This document shows, one piece after another, positions 11,472 to 23,512 of a stretch of DNA of 64,000 nucleotides (position 1 is the first letter of the stretch; every line of letters begins with the position of its first letter). The notes under the pieces are model-generated. The model was not told the DNA's origin. It searched no databases and worked only from the letters and a program-made list of their open reading frames with translations. The stretch comes from Cyprinodon diabolis (Eukaryota > Chordata > Actinopteri > Cyprinodontiformes > Cyprinodontidae), in the NCBI GenBank assembly GCA_030533445.1, contig CM060068.1:16335479-16399478 (forward strand). Reading direction: 5' to 3'. The position numbers and the translations under genes are program-made.

Positions 11472-14400
11472 AGTCGGCCATTTTGAATTACATTTCACCC
11501 TGTTGTGAAATCACTGACCTCTTTTCAAAAAATTGTATAAAATCAGCCTTTTATCCAAATGAGCTAATACTTTCAAAATACGTTCTTTACAAAGCCTGCT
11601 GTAAGCTGGTTACAATAGCAAAGCGCTTCTTTAAAGTCTGTCACTCTGATTTTTCAAAAGTTTGTGTTAACAGGAAATTGTTGTATCGCAAAAAGTTTTA
11701 TAGCAATCCTAGCCAAATTTGGAACATTTATTTATCCTTTGATTATAGAAAAGACTGCCAAGTTTGGCGTAAATCTATGTATGTTTGAGCATCTTATGAG
11801 GTTTTCAACTGCCGCAGTATAAGGCATTCACGTTTAAAGATTTTTCTTTCTTTAAATTATTTAATAAATCATCTAAAAAAAATCTAGGACATGTAAGATG
11901 TGTTCCTTGACATTTGTGATTTTTTTCGGGATTTTATTGCAAACTATGGATTTTTAATGATTTTTTTTGTTTTGAGTAGAGTCGGCCATTTTGAATTACA
12001 TTTCACCCTGTTGTGAAATCACTGACCTCTTTTCAAAAAATTGTATAAAATCAGCCTTTTATCCAAATGAGCTAATACTTTCAAAATACGTTCTTTACAA
12101 AGCCTGCTGTAAGCTGGTTACAATAGCAAAGCGCTTCTTTAAAGTCTGTCACTCTGATTTTTCAAAAGTTTGTGTTAACAGGAAATTGTTGTATCGCAAA
12201 AAGTTTTATAGCAATCCTAGCCAAATTTGGAACAGTTATTTATCCTTTGATTATAGAAAAGAGTGCCAAGTTTGGCGTGAATCTATGCATGTTTGAGCAT
12301 CTTATGGGGTTTTCAACTGCCGCAGTATATGGCATTCAAGTTTAAAGATTTTTCTTTCTTTAAATTATTTAATAAATCATCTAAAAGAAATCTAGGACAT
12401 GTAAGATGTGTTCCTTGACATTTGTGATTTTTTTCGGGATTTTATTGCAAACTATGGATTTTTAATGATTTTTTTTGTTTTGAGTAGAGTCGGCCATTTT
12501 GAATTACATTTCACCCTGTTGTGAAATCACTGACCTCTTTTCAAAAAATTGTATAAAATCAGCCTTTTATCCAAATGAGCTAATACTTTCAAAATACGTT
12601 CTTTACAAAGCCTGCTGTAAGCTGGTTACAATAGCAAAGCGCTTCTTTAAAGTCTGTCACTCTGATTTTTCAAAAGTTTGTGTTAACAGGAAATTGTTGT
12701 ATCGCAAAAAGTTTTATAGCAATCCTAGCCAAATTTGGAACATTTATTTATCCTTTGATTATAGAAAAGACTGCCAAGTTTGGCGTAAATCTATGTATGT
12801 TTGAGCATCTTATGAGGTTTTCAACTGCCGCAGTATAAGGCATTCACGTTTAAAGATTTTTCTTTCTTTAAATTATTTAATAAATCATCTAAAAAAAATC
12901 TAGGACATGTAAGATGTGTTCCTTGACATTTGTGATTTTTTTCGGGATTTTATTGCAAACTATGGATTTTTAATGATTTTTTTTGTTTTGAGTAGAGTCG
13001 GCCATTTTGAATTACATTTCACCCTGTTGTGAAATCACTGACCTCTTTTCAAAAAATTGTATAAAATCAGCCTTTTATCCAAATGAGCTAATACTTTCAA
13101 AATACGTTCTTTACAAAGCCTGCTGTAAGCTGGTTACAATAGCAAAGCGCTTCTTTAAAGTCTGTCACTCTGATTTTTCAAAAGTTTGTGTTAACAGGAA
13201 ATTGTTGTATCGCAAAAAGTTTTATAGCAATCCTAGCCAAATTTGGAACAGTTATTTATCCTTTGATTATAGAAAAGAGTGCCAAGTTTGGCGTGAATCT
13301 ATGCATGTTTGAGCATCTTATGGGGTTTTCAACTGCCGCAGTATATGGCATTCAAGTTTAAAGATTTTTCTTTCTTTAAATTATTTAATAAATCATCTAA
13401 AAGAAATCTAGGACATGTAAGATGTGTTCCTTGACATTTGTGATTTTTTTCGGGATTTTATTGCAAACTATGGATTTTTAATGATTTTTTTTGTTTTGAG
13501 TAGAGTCGGCCATTTTGAATTACATTTCACCCTGTTGTGAAATCACTGACCTCTTTTCAAAAAATTGTATAAAATCAGCCTTTTATCCAAATGAGCTAAT
13601 ACTTTCAAAATACGTTCTTTACAAAGCCTGCTGTAAGCTGGTTACAATAGCAAAGCGCTTCTTTAAAGTTTGTCACTCTGATTTTTCAAAAGTTTGTGTT
13701 AACAGGAAATTGTTGTATCGCAAAAAGTTTTATAGCAATCCTAGCCAAATTTGGAACAGTTATTTATCCTTTGATTATAGAAAAGAGTGCCAAGTTTGGC
13801 GTGAATCTATGCATGTTTGAGCATCTTATGGGGTTTTCAACTGCCGCAGTATAAGGCATTCACGTTTAAAGATTTTTCTTTCTTTAAATTATTTAATAAA
13901 TCATCTAAAAAAAATCTAGGACATGCGAGATGTGTTCCTTGACATTTAAGATTTTTTTCTGGATTTTATTTCAAAATATGGATTTTTTATGATTTTTCTT
14001 GTTTTGAGTAGAGTCGGCCATTTTGAATTACATTTCACCCTGTTGTGAAATCACGGACCTCTTTTCAAAAAATTGTATAAAATCAGCCTTTTATCCAAAT
14101 GAGCTAATACTTTCAAAATAGGTTCTTTACAAAGCCTGCTGTAAGCTGGTTACAATAGCAAAGCGCTTCTTTGAAGTCTGTCACTCTGATTTTTCAAAAG
14201 TTTGTGTTAACAGGAAATTGTTGTATCGCAAAAAGTTTTATAGCAATCCTAGCCAAATTTGGAACATTTATTTATCCTTTGATTATAGAAAAGACTGCCA
14301 AGTTTGGCGTAAATCTATGCATGTTTGAGCATCTTATGAGGTTTTCAACTGCCGCAGTATAAGGCATTCACGTTTAAAGATTTTTCTTTCTTTAAATTAT

Positions 14401-14519
14401 TTAATAAATCATCTAAAACAAATCTAGGACATGCGAGATGTGTTCCTTGACATTTGCGATTTTTTTCGGGATTTTATTGCAAACTATGGATTTTTAATGA
14501 TTTTTTTTGTTTTGAGTAG
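11472..14519 (+). repeat. 508-bp monomer run, 6 copies
   Basis: 3048 bp, exactly six times 508. Copies 1 and 3 share GAACATTTATTTATCC and TCTATGTATG; copies 2 and 4 share GAAAAGAGTGCC and CTAAAAGAAATC, so a two-monomer unit was duplicated. Confidence 0.93.
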
Positions 14520-17500
14520 GGTGTATTACCGCTAACCGTGGATTTTGGCGGTGGTGTTTCTCCATCTTTTGAACATATACTTTTGACCCACCACCTGAGA
14601 TGGCCGCAGCATCTATCTCACAGATGAGATTCATCCCAGATATTATATTTTATCCCTAGTTTAACCCTTCCTGACCAAAGCTGTGGTTGTCTCAGCAGGC
14701 CCAGAGGTAAAGCGTGGAACCCATTTTGCTGGGTCGGGAGGAGCAAGAAGGAGGCGGTCGCTTGGTTCCCGCGGTCGCAGCATACCAGGCGGTGCGAGCT
14801 GCGAGGGCCGCCCAATGCCACTTGTGGCTTTAATTATTATTATTTTTCTTTTCTCACTTCGAACGCATTTTACGGGGACTTCGCATATTCAAAAACTCAG
14901 GAAAACGTGGCAGTAAATTGTCCCCCGCGTGAAATAGCCGTTCTATAATGGAATCCAAAATGGCCGACCCCAAATTACGCCACAGCGCCACCTAACGTGA
15001 GTTGGGGGAAACTGTAAGTCCCAGAGATTTGAATTTTGGCACATAGGTAGATCTCATCAAATCATGAAAAAAAGTCTCTTGGAGGTATGCCCTAAAACCC
15101 ACAGGAAGTCAGCCATTTTGGGTCAAAGTGCGATTTTTGGCCATTTTTCATTTTCGCTCATGTCGAACTTTAACGAACTCCTCCTAGGGATAATGAGCTA
15201 TCGGCTTCAAACTCGGTCATTATGCAGTTAAGGCATTGGAGATTAAAAGTTATCAAAGGTTTTCGTTTTTGAGCATGTTTAAGGGGTCCCCAGGGGCCCC
15301 AAAGTTAGGCTACTTTTGAAGAATTTCAAAGTTGAATAACTTTTACAAAAAAAATTCAAATCAAACCAAGTTTGGCAGTAAGGAGCCCCTTTGGGTGCTT
15401 GACCATACTGGATGGTCAAATGATGACATCATCTAAGCCCCGCCCCCTAAGGGAAGAAAGTTACTTTTTCACTTGGGAGGGTCCCTTTCACTCATTCAAA
15501 ACACCAGCACCTTGAAACTTTGTCAGATGATAGAAAACATGTTGGTCTAACTTCGTTTAAAGCACAGAGAGTCTGAGTTAAATGGTGTTGCCATGGTGCC
15601 ATGGCGAAGTGAGGCGTTTCGCCATGAAAATACGATTGGCTCTCATTTCCTCATTATTAATCAGATCTGCACCAAAATCACAAGAGATGATCCTAGTCCA
15701 ACTCCAAACAGGAATCCAGAGCAATATTTTGTGGGCGGGGCTTAATTACACTACAGCGCCCCCTAGAAATAACAAACTTCAAACCACCAGCCCCAAGCTG
15801 TTTTTAGTCCTAGAATATTGAAACTTTGAACACATTTGCATCTCATCAGGCCCTAACTAAAAGCCTCTTGAAGCCATGGTCTAAACCCCACCGGAAGTCG
15901 GCCATTTTGAATTACAATTTACTCTCTTGTGAAAGCACTGACCTTTTTTCAAAAAATTGTATAAAATCAGCCTTTTATCCAAATGAGCTAAAACTTTCAA
16001 AATACGTTCTTTACAAAGCCTGCTGTAAGCTGGTTACAATAGCAAAGCGCTTCTTTAAAGTCCGTCACTCTGATTTTTCAAAAGTTTGCGTTCTCGCCTA
16101 ATAGTTGGTCAAGTGGACAGATAATGCCAGGAAATAATTCAGCCCCTAGCCATGCTCGTTCCTAGGATAATGAAACTTGGCACACATCTGTATGAGCTCT
16201 CCGCCTACAAAAAGTTTCATTGGAGCCATGGTCTAAACCTCTCATGAAGTCAGACATTTTGAATCAAACGGCACCCTTATGAAAATAGAATCACTATGTT
16301 AAAATATTTCTAAAAAATCAGTCGTTTTCCCAAAAGAGCTAAGACTTTTGAAATATATTCCTCTAATCACTACTTGTTTGATGGTAAAAACAGCATAGCT
16401 CTTCTTAAAAGTCTGTCACTCTGATTTTTCAAAAGTTTGTGTTAACAGGAATTGTTGTATATCAAAAAGTTTTATAGCAATCCTAGCCAAATTTGGAAAC
16501 AGTTATTTATCTCTGATTATAGAAAAGACTGCCAAGTTTGGCGTGAATCTATGCATGTTTGAGCATCTTATGGGGTTGTCAACTGCCGCAGTATATGGCA
16601 TTCAAGTTTAAAGATTTTTCTTTTCTTTAAATTATTTAATAAATCATCTAAAAAAAATCTAGGACATGCAAGATGTGTTCCTTGACATTTGTGATTTTTT
16701 TCGGGATTTTATTGCAAACTATGGATTTTTAATGATTTTTTTTGTTTTGAGTAGAGTCGGCCATTTTGAATTACATTTCACCCTGTTGTGAAATCACTGA
16801 CCTCTTTTCAAAAAATTGTATAAAATCAGCCTTTTATCCAAATGAGCTAATACTTTCAAAATACGTTCTTTACAAAGCCTGCTGTAAGCTGGTTACAATA
16901 GCAAAGCGCTTCTTTAAAGTCTGTCACTCTGATTTTTCAAAAGTTTGTGTTAACAGGAAATTATTGTATCGCAAAAAGTTTTATAGCAATCCTAGCCAAA
17001 TTTGGAACATTTATTTATCCTTTGATTATAGAAAAGACTGCCAAGTTTGGCGTAAATCTATGTATGTTTGAGCATCTTATGAGGTTTTCAACTGCCGCAG
17101 TATAAGGCATTCACGTTTAAAGATTTTTCTTTCTTTAAATTATTTAATAAATCATCTAAAAAAAATCTAGGACATGTAAGATGTGTTCCTTGACATTTGT
17201 GATTTTTTTCGGGATTTTATTGCAAACTATGGATTTTTAATGATTTTTTTTGTTTTGAGTAGAGTCGGCCATTTTGAATTACATTTCACCCTGTTGTGAA
17301 ATCACTGACCTCTTTTCAAAAAATTGTATAAAATCAGCCTTTTATCCAAATGAGCTAATACTTTCAAAATACGTTCTTTACAAAGCCTGCTGTAAGCTGG
17401 TTACAATAGCAAAGCGCTTCTTTAAAGTCTGTCACTCTGATTTTTCAAAAGTTTGTGTTAACAGGAAATTGTTGTATCGCAAAAAGTTTTATAGCAATCC

Positions 17501-18786
17501 TAGCCAAATTTGGAACAGTTATTTATCCTTTGATTATAGAAAAGAGTGCCAAGTTTGGCGTGAATCTATGCATGTTTGAGCATCTTATGGGGTTTTCAAC
17601 TGCCGCAGTATATGGCATTCAAGTTTAAAGATTTTTCTTTCTTTAAATTATTTAATAAATCATCTAAAAGAAATCTAGGACATGTAAGATGTGTTCCTTG
17701 ACATTTGTGATTTTTTTCGGGATTTTATTGCAAACTATGGATTTTTAATGATTTTTTTTGTTTTGAGTAGAGTCGGCCATTTTGAATTACATTTCACCCT
17801 GTTGTGAAATCACGGACCTCTTTTCAAAAAATTGTATAAAATCAGCCTTTTATCCAAATGAGCTAATACTTTCAAAATACGTTCTTTACAAAGCCTGCTG
17901 TAAGCTGGTTACAATAGCAAAGCGCTTCTTTGAAGTCTGTCACTCTGATTTTTCAAAAGTTTGTGTTAACAGGAAATTGTTGTATCGCAAAAAGTTTTAT
18001 AGCAATCCTAGCCAAATTTGGAACAGTTATTTATCCTTTGATTATAGAAAAGACTGCCAAGTTTGGCGTAAATCTATGCATGTTTGAGCATCTTATGAGG
18101 TTTTCAACTGCCGCAGTATAAGGCATTCACGTTTAAAGATTTTTCTTTCTTTAAATTATTTAATAAATCATCTAAAAAAAATCTAGGACATGCGAGATGT
18201 GTTCCTTGACATTTGCGATTTTTTTCGGGATTTTATTGCAAACTATGGATTTTTAATGATTGTTTTTGTTTTGAGTAGAGTCGGCCATTTTGAATTACAT
18301 TTCACCCTGTTGTGAAATCACGGACCTCTTTTCAAAAAATTGTATAAAATCAGCCTTTTATCCAAATGAGCTAATACTTTCAAAATACGTTCTTTACAAA
18401 GCCTGCTGTAAGCTGGTTACAATAGCAAAGCGCTTCTTTGAAGTCTGTCACTCTGATTTTTCAAAAGTTTGTGTTAACAGGAAATTGTTGTATCGCAAAA
18501 AGTTTTATAGCAATCCTAGCCAAATTTGGAACAGTTATTTATCCTTTGATTATAGAAAAGACTGCCAAGTTTGGCGTAAATCTATGCATGTTTGAGCATC
18601 TTATGAGGTTTTCAACTGCCGCAGTATAAGGCATTCACGTTTAAAGATTTTTCTTTCTTTAAATTATTTAATAAATCATCTAAAAAAAATCTAGGACATG
18701 CGAGATGTGTTCCTTGACATTTGCGATTTTTTTCGGGATTTTATTGCAAACTATGGATTTTTAATGATTTTTTTTGTTTTGAGTAG
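14520..18786 (+). repeat. Array block 4, 4267 bp, type II cassette, 4 monomers
   Basis: Nearly the same as block 3 through the spacer and parent segment, with two fewer monomers. After subtracting monomers, blocks 3 and 4 differ by one base (2236 versus 2235 bp), so monomer copy number accounts for almost all of the length difference. The parent segment has private small indels around 16450-16500. Confidence 0.9.
16755..18786 (+). repeat. 508-bp monomer run, 4 copies
   Basis: 2032 bp, exactly four times 508. The last two copies both carry CTTCTTTGAAGTCTG and look almost identical to each other. Confidence 0.93.
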
Positions 18787-19108
18787 GGTGTATTACCGCT
18801 AACCGTGGATTTTGGCGGTGGTGTTTCTCCATCTTTTGAACATATACTTTTGACCCACCACCTGAGATGGCCGCAGCATCTATCTCACAGATGAGATTCA
18901 TCCCAGATATTATATTTTATCCCTAGTTTAACCCTTCCTGACCAAAGCTGTGGTTGTCTCAGCAGGCCCAGAGGTAAAGCGTGGAACCCATTTTGCTGGG
19001 TCGGGAGGAGCAAGAAGGAGGCGGTCGCTTGGTTCCCGCGGTCGCAGCATACCAGGCGGTGCGAGCTGCGAGGGCCGCCCAATGCCACTTGTGGCTTTAA
19101 TTATTATT

Positions 19109-19215
19109 AGGCCCGAGCAGCGAAGGCTGCAAGAGCCTATTGTATTTCGAAAGTTTCTTATTATTAGGCCCGAGCAGCAAAGCGCTGCGAAGGCCTATTG
19201 TATTTCGAAAGTTTC
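19109..19215 (+). repeat. Two hairpin modules
   Basis: Copies at 19109 (loop GAAG) and 19166 (loop AAAGC). The order of the two variants is reversed relative to the pair at 1802. Confidence 0.8.

Positions 19216-19265
<50 letters not shown>
19216..19265 (+). repeat. (ATT)n microsatellite
   Basis: About 16 ATT repeats, the longest in the array. Other cassettes have tracts of 3-11 repeats at the same place (for example 28963-28997 and 36924-36949). Confidence 0.95.
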
Positions 19266-20519
19266 TTTCTTTTCTCACTTCAAACGCATTTTACGGGGAC
19301 TTCGCATATTCAAAAACTCAGGAAAATGTGGCAGTAAATTGTCCCCCGCGTGAAATAGCCGGTCTATAATGGAATCCAAAATGGCCGCCCCCAAATTACG
19401 CCACAGCGCCCCCTAACGTGAGTTGGGGGAAACTGTAAGTCCCAGAGATTTGAACTTTGGCACACAGGTAGATCACCTCAAATCATGAAAAAAAGTCTCT
19501 TGGAGGTATGCCCTAAAACCCACAGGAAGTCAGCCATTTTGGGTCAAAGTGCGATTTTTGGCCATTTTTCATTTTCGCTCATGTCGAACTTTAACGAACT
19601 CCTCCTAGGGATAATGAGCTATCGGCTTCAAACTCGGTCATTATGCAGTTAAGGCATTGGAGATTAAAAGTTATCAAAGGTTTTCGTTTTTGAGCATGTT
19701 TAAGGGGTCCCCAGGGGCCCCAAAGTTAGGGCACTTTTGAAGAATTTCAAAGTGGAATAACTTTTACAAAAAAAGTTCAAATCAAACCAAGTTAGGCAGT
19801 AAGGAGCCCCTTTGGGTGCTTGACCATACTGGATGGTCAAATGATGACATCATCTAAGACCCGCCCCCTAAGGGAAGAAAGTCACTTTTTTCACTTGGGA
19901 GGGTCCCTTTCAGTCATATTAAACACCAGCACCTTGAAACTTTGTCAGATGATAGAAAACATGTTGGTCTAACTTCGTTTAAAGCACAAAGATTTTGAGT
20001 TAAATGGTGTTGCTATGGTGACCCGGCAAAGTCAGGTGTTTCGCCGTGATCATACTTTTGGCTCTCATCTCCTCATAGATCCTTCAATCTGCACCAAAGT
20101 CACTAGGATGGAACTTGGTCCAAGCCCACACAAGAATCTAGGCCAATAATCGATGGGCGTGGCTTACTTTCTATACAGCGCCCCCTAGAAAAACTAAAAC
20201 GACCAGCCCCAAGCCATGCAATGACTTAGGATTATGAAAGTTGGCACACATGTTAAACACCCCAGGACCTACAAAAAAGCCTCTTGGACCCATGGTCTAA
20301 ACCCCACAGGAAGTCGGCCATTTTTGATTGAAGTTCAAATTTTCACCGTAATTTTGCACTTTATAGCCTCTATATTTGAACAAACTCCTCCTACAGCTTT
20401 TGAGTCACAGGCTTCAAACTAACTCCAACTTGACTTGAGGCATTGGGGATCAAAAGTTATCAAAGGAATTTTTCTACATCAAAGCATGTGGGCGTGGCCA
20501 GGCGTCAAACTTGGTCATT

Positions 20520-20972
20520 AGGCAGGGAAACAAAGGGTAAGCCCCGTGCCATGTTATGACTGAGAGTTCTGAAACTTGGACCACTTATGTAACCCCTCAG
20601 GACCTACAAAAAAGTCTCTTGGGGCCATGGTCCAAATCACACAGGAAGTCGGCCATTTTGAATCAAAGAAATCCCTTTGCTTTCTTACCTTTGTGACCTA
20701 TTTGAGCGAACTCCTCCTAGAGCTTTTGAGTTACACACTTTATATTCACCGTATAATGACTTGAGACATTGGGGATCAAAAGTTATCAAAGGAATTTTTC
20801 TAAATCAAAGCATGTGGGCGTGGCCAAGCGCCAAACTTGGTCATTAGGCAGGGAAACAAAGGGTAAGCCCCGTGCCATGTTATGACTGAGAGTTCTGAAA
20901 CTTGGACCACTTATGTAACCCCTCAGGACCTACAAAAAAGTCTCTTGGTCCCATGGTCTAAACCTCTCATGA
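20520..20972 (+). repeat. Local 326-bp period duplication in block 5 spacer
   Basis: AGGCAGGGAAACAAAGGGTAA occurs at 20520 and again at 20846, followed in both cases by the same stretch up to ACCTACAAAAAAGTCTCTTGG. The same pair occurs in blocks 6 and 8 (second copy at about 25423 and 35866). Confidence 0.8.
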
Positions 20973-21480
20973 AGTCGGCCATTTTGAATCAAACGTCACC
21001 CTTATGAAAATAGAATCACTATGTTAAAATATTTCTAAAAAATCAGTCGTTTTCCCAAAAGAGCTAGGACTTTTGGAATATATTCCTCTAATAGCTACTT
21101 GTATGACGGTAAACACAGCATTGCTCTTCTTAAAAGTCCGTCACTCTAATTTTTCAAAAGTTTGTGTTAACAGGAAATTGTTGTATTTCAAAAAGTTTTA
21201 TAGCAATCGTAGCCAAATTTGGAATAGTTATTTATCCTTTGATTATAGAAAAGACTGCCAAGTTTGGCATGAATCTATGCATGTTTGAGCATCTTATGGG
21301 GGTTTTCAACTGCCGCAGTATATGGCATTCAAGTTTAAAGATTTTTCTTTCTTTAAATTATTTCATAAATCATCTAAAAAAAATCTAGGACATGCAAGAT
21401 GTGTTCCTTGACATTTGCGATTTTTTTCGGGATTTTATTGCAAACTATGGATTTTTTATGATTTTCTTTGTTTTGAGTAG

Positions 21481-23512
21481 AGTCGGCCATTTTGAATGAC
21501 ATTTCACCCTGTTGTGAAATCACGGACCTCTTTTCAAAAAATTGTATAAAATCAGCCTTTTATCCAAATGAGCTAAAACTTTCAAAATACGTTCTTTACA
21601 AAGCCTGCTGTAAGCTGGTTACAATAGGAAAGCGCTTCTTTAAAGTCCGTCACTCTGATTTCTCAAAGGTTTGTGTTAACAGGAAATTGTTGTATCTCAA
21701 AAAGTTTTATAGCAATCCTAGCCAAATTTGGAACATTTATTTATCCTTTGATTATAGAAAAGACTGCCAAGTTTGGCGTGAATCTATGCATGTTTGAGCA
21801 TCTTATGGGGTTTTCAACTGCCGCACTATAAGGCATTCACGTTTAAAGATTTTTCTTTCTTTAAATTATTTAATAAATCATCTAAAAAAAATCTAGGACA
21901 TGCGAGATGTGTTCCTTGACATTTGCGATTTTTTTCTGGATTTTATTTCAAAATATGGATTTTTTATGATTTTTTTTGTTTTGAGTAGAGTCGGCCATTT
22001 TGAATTACATTTCACCCTGTTGTGAAATCACGGACCTCTTTTCAAAAAATTGTATAAAATCAGTCTTTTATCCAAATGAGCTAATACTTTCAAAATACGT
22101 TCTTTCCAAAGCCTGCTGTAAGCTGGTTACAATAGCAAAGCGCTTCTTTAAAGTCTGTCACTCTGATTTTTCAAAAGTTTGTGTTAACAGGAAATTGTTG
22201 TATCGCAAAAAGTTTTATATCAATCCTAGCCAAATTTGGAACATTTATTTATCCTTTGATTATAGAAAAGACTGCCAAGTTTGGCGTAAATCTATGCATG
22301 TTTGAGCATCTTATGAGGTTTTCAACTGCCGCAGTATAAGGCATTCACGTTTAAAGATTTTTCTTTCTTTAAATTATTTAATAAATCATCTAAAAAAAAT
22401 CTAGGACATGCAAGATGTGTTCCTTGACATTTGCGATTTTTTTCGGGATTTTATTGCAAACTATGGATTTTTAATGATTTTTTTTGTTTTGAGTAGAGTC
22501 GGCCATTTTGAATTACATTTCACCCTGTTGTGAAATCACTGACCTCTTTTCAAAAAATTTTATAAAATCAGCCTTTTATCCAAATGAGCTAATACTTTCA
22601 AAATACGTTCTTTACAAAGCCTGCTGTAAGCTGGTTACAATAGCAAAGCGCTTCTTTAAAGTCTGTCACTCTGATTTTTCAAAAGTTTGTGTTAACAGGA
22701 AATTGTTGTATCGCAAAAAGTTTTATAGCAATCCTAGCCAAATTTGGAACATTTATTTATCCTTTGATTATAGAAAAGACTGCCAAGTTTGGCGTAAATC
22801 TATGCATGTTTGAGCATCTTATGAGGTTTTCAACTGCCGCAGTATAAGGCATTCACGTTTAAAGATTTTTCTTTCTTTAAATTATTTAATAAATCATCTA
22901 AAAAAAATCTAGGACATGCAAGATGTGTTCCTTGACATTTGCGATTTTTTTCGGGATTTTATTGCAAATTATGGATTTTTAATGATTTTTTTTGTTTTGA
23001 GTAGAGTCGGCCATTTTGAATTACATTTCACCCTGTTGTGAAATCACTGACCTCTTTTCAAAAAATTTTATAAAATCAGCCTTTTATCCAAATGAGCTAA
23101 TACTTTCAAAATACGTTCTTTACAAAGCCTGCTGTAAGCTGGTTACAATAGCAAAGCGCTTCTTTGAAGTCTGTCACTCTGATTTTTCAAAAGTTTGTGT
23201 TAACAGGAAATTGTTGTATCGCAAGAAGTTTTATAGCAATCCTAGCCAAATTTGGAACAGTTATTTATCCTTTGATTATAGAAAAGACTGCCAAGTTTGG
23301 CGTAAATCTATGCATGTTTGAGCATCTTATGAGGTTTTCAACTGCCGCAGTATAAGGCATTCACGTTTAAAGATTTTTCTTTCTTTAAATTATTTAATAA
23401 ATCATCTAAAAAAAATCTAGGACATGCGAGATGTGTTCCTTGACATTTGCGATTTTTTTCGGGATTTTATTGCAAACTATGGATTTTTAATGATTTTTTT
23501 TGTTTTGAGTAG
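21481..23512 (+). repeat. 508-bp monomer run, 4 copies
   Basis: 2032 bp, exactly four times 508, preceded by a 508-bp right-hand module at 20973-21480, so five units in 508-bp register lie side by side. Confidence 0.93.

Larger units (their letters stand above)
9236..14519 (+). repeat. Array block 3, 5284 bp, type II cassette, 6 monomers
   Basis: Type II cassette (GTATTACCGCTAACCGTGG), a short ATT tract with no hairpin module, spacer, an 859-bp parent segment at 10613-11471 and six monomers of exactly 508 bp. The fifth monomer ends with a divergent stretch (GACATTTAAGATTTTTTTCTGG, about 13943) that also occurs near 21930, 26508 and 33390. Confidence 0.9.
18787..23512 (+). repeat. Array block 5, 4726 bp, spacer variant, 4 monomers
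   Basis: Type II cassette with two hairpin modules and the longest ATT tract, then a different spacer (from about 19980, GTGACCCGGCAAAGTCAGG). It contains a local duplication with a 326-bp period (20520 and 20846). Instead of the 859-bp parent it has a 508-bp module of the right-hand kind (20973-21480), followed by four hybrid monomers. Confidence 0.88.

Noticed and set aside
18950..19369. Plus-strand frame with a long tyrosine run
   Set aside because: The run is the ATT microsatellite in translation. No valid start and no homology recognised.
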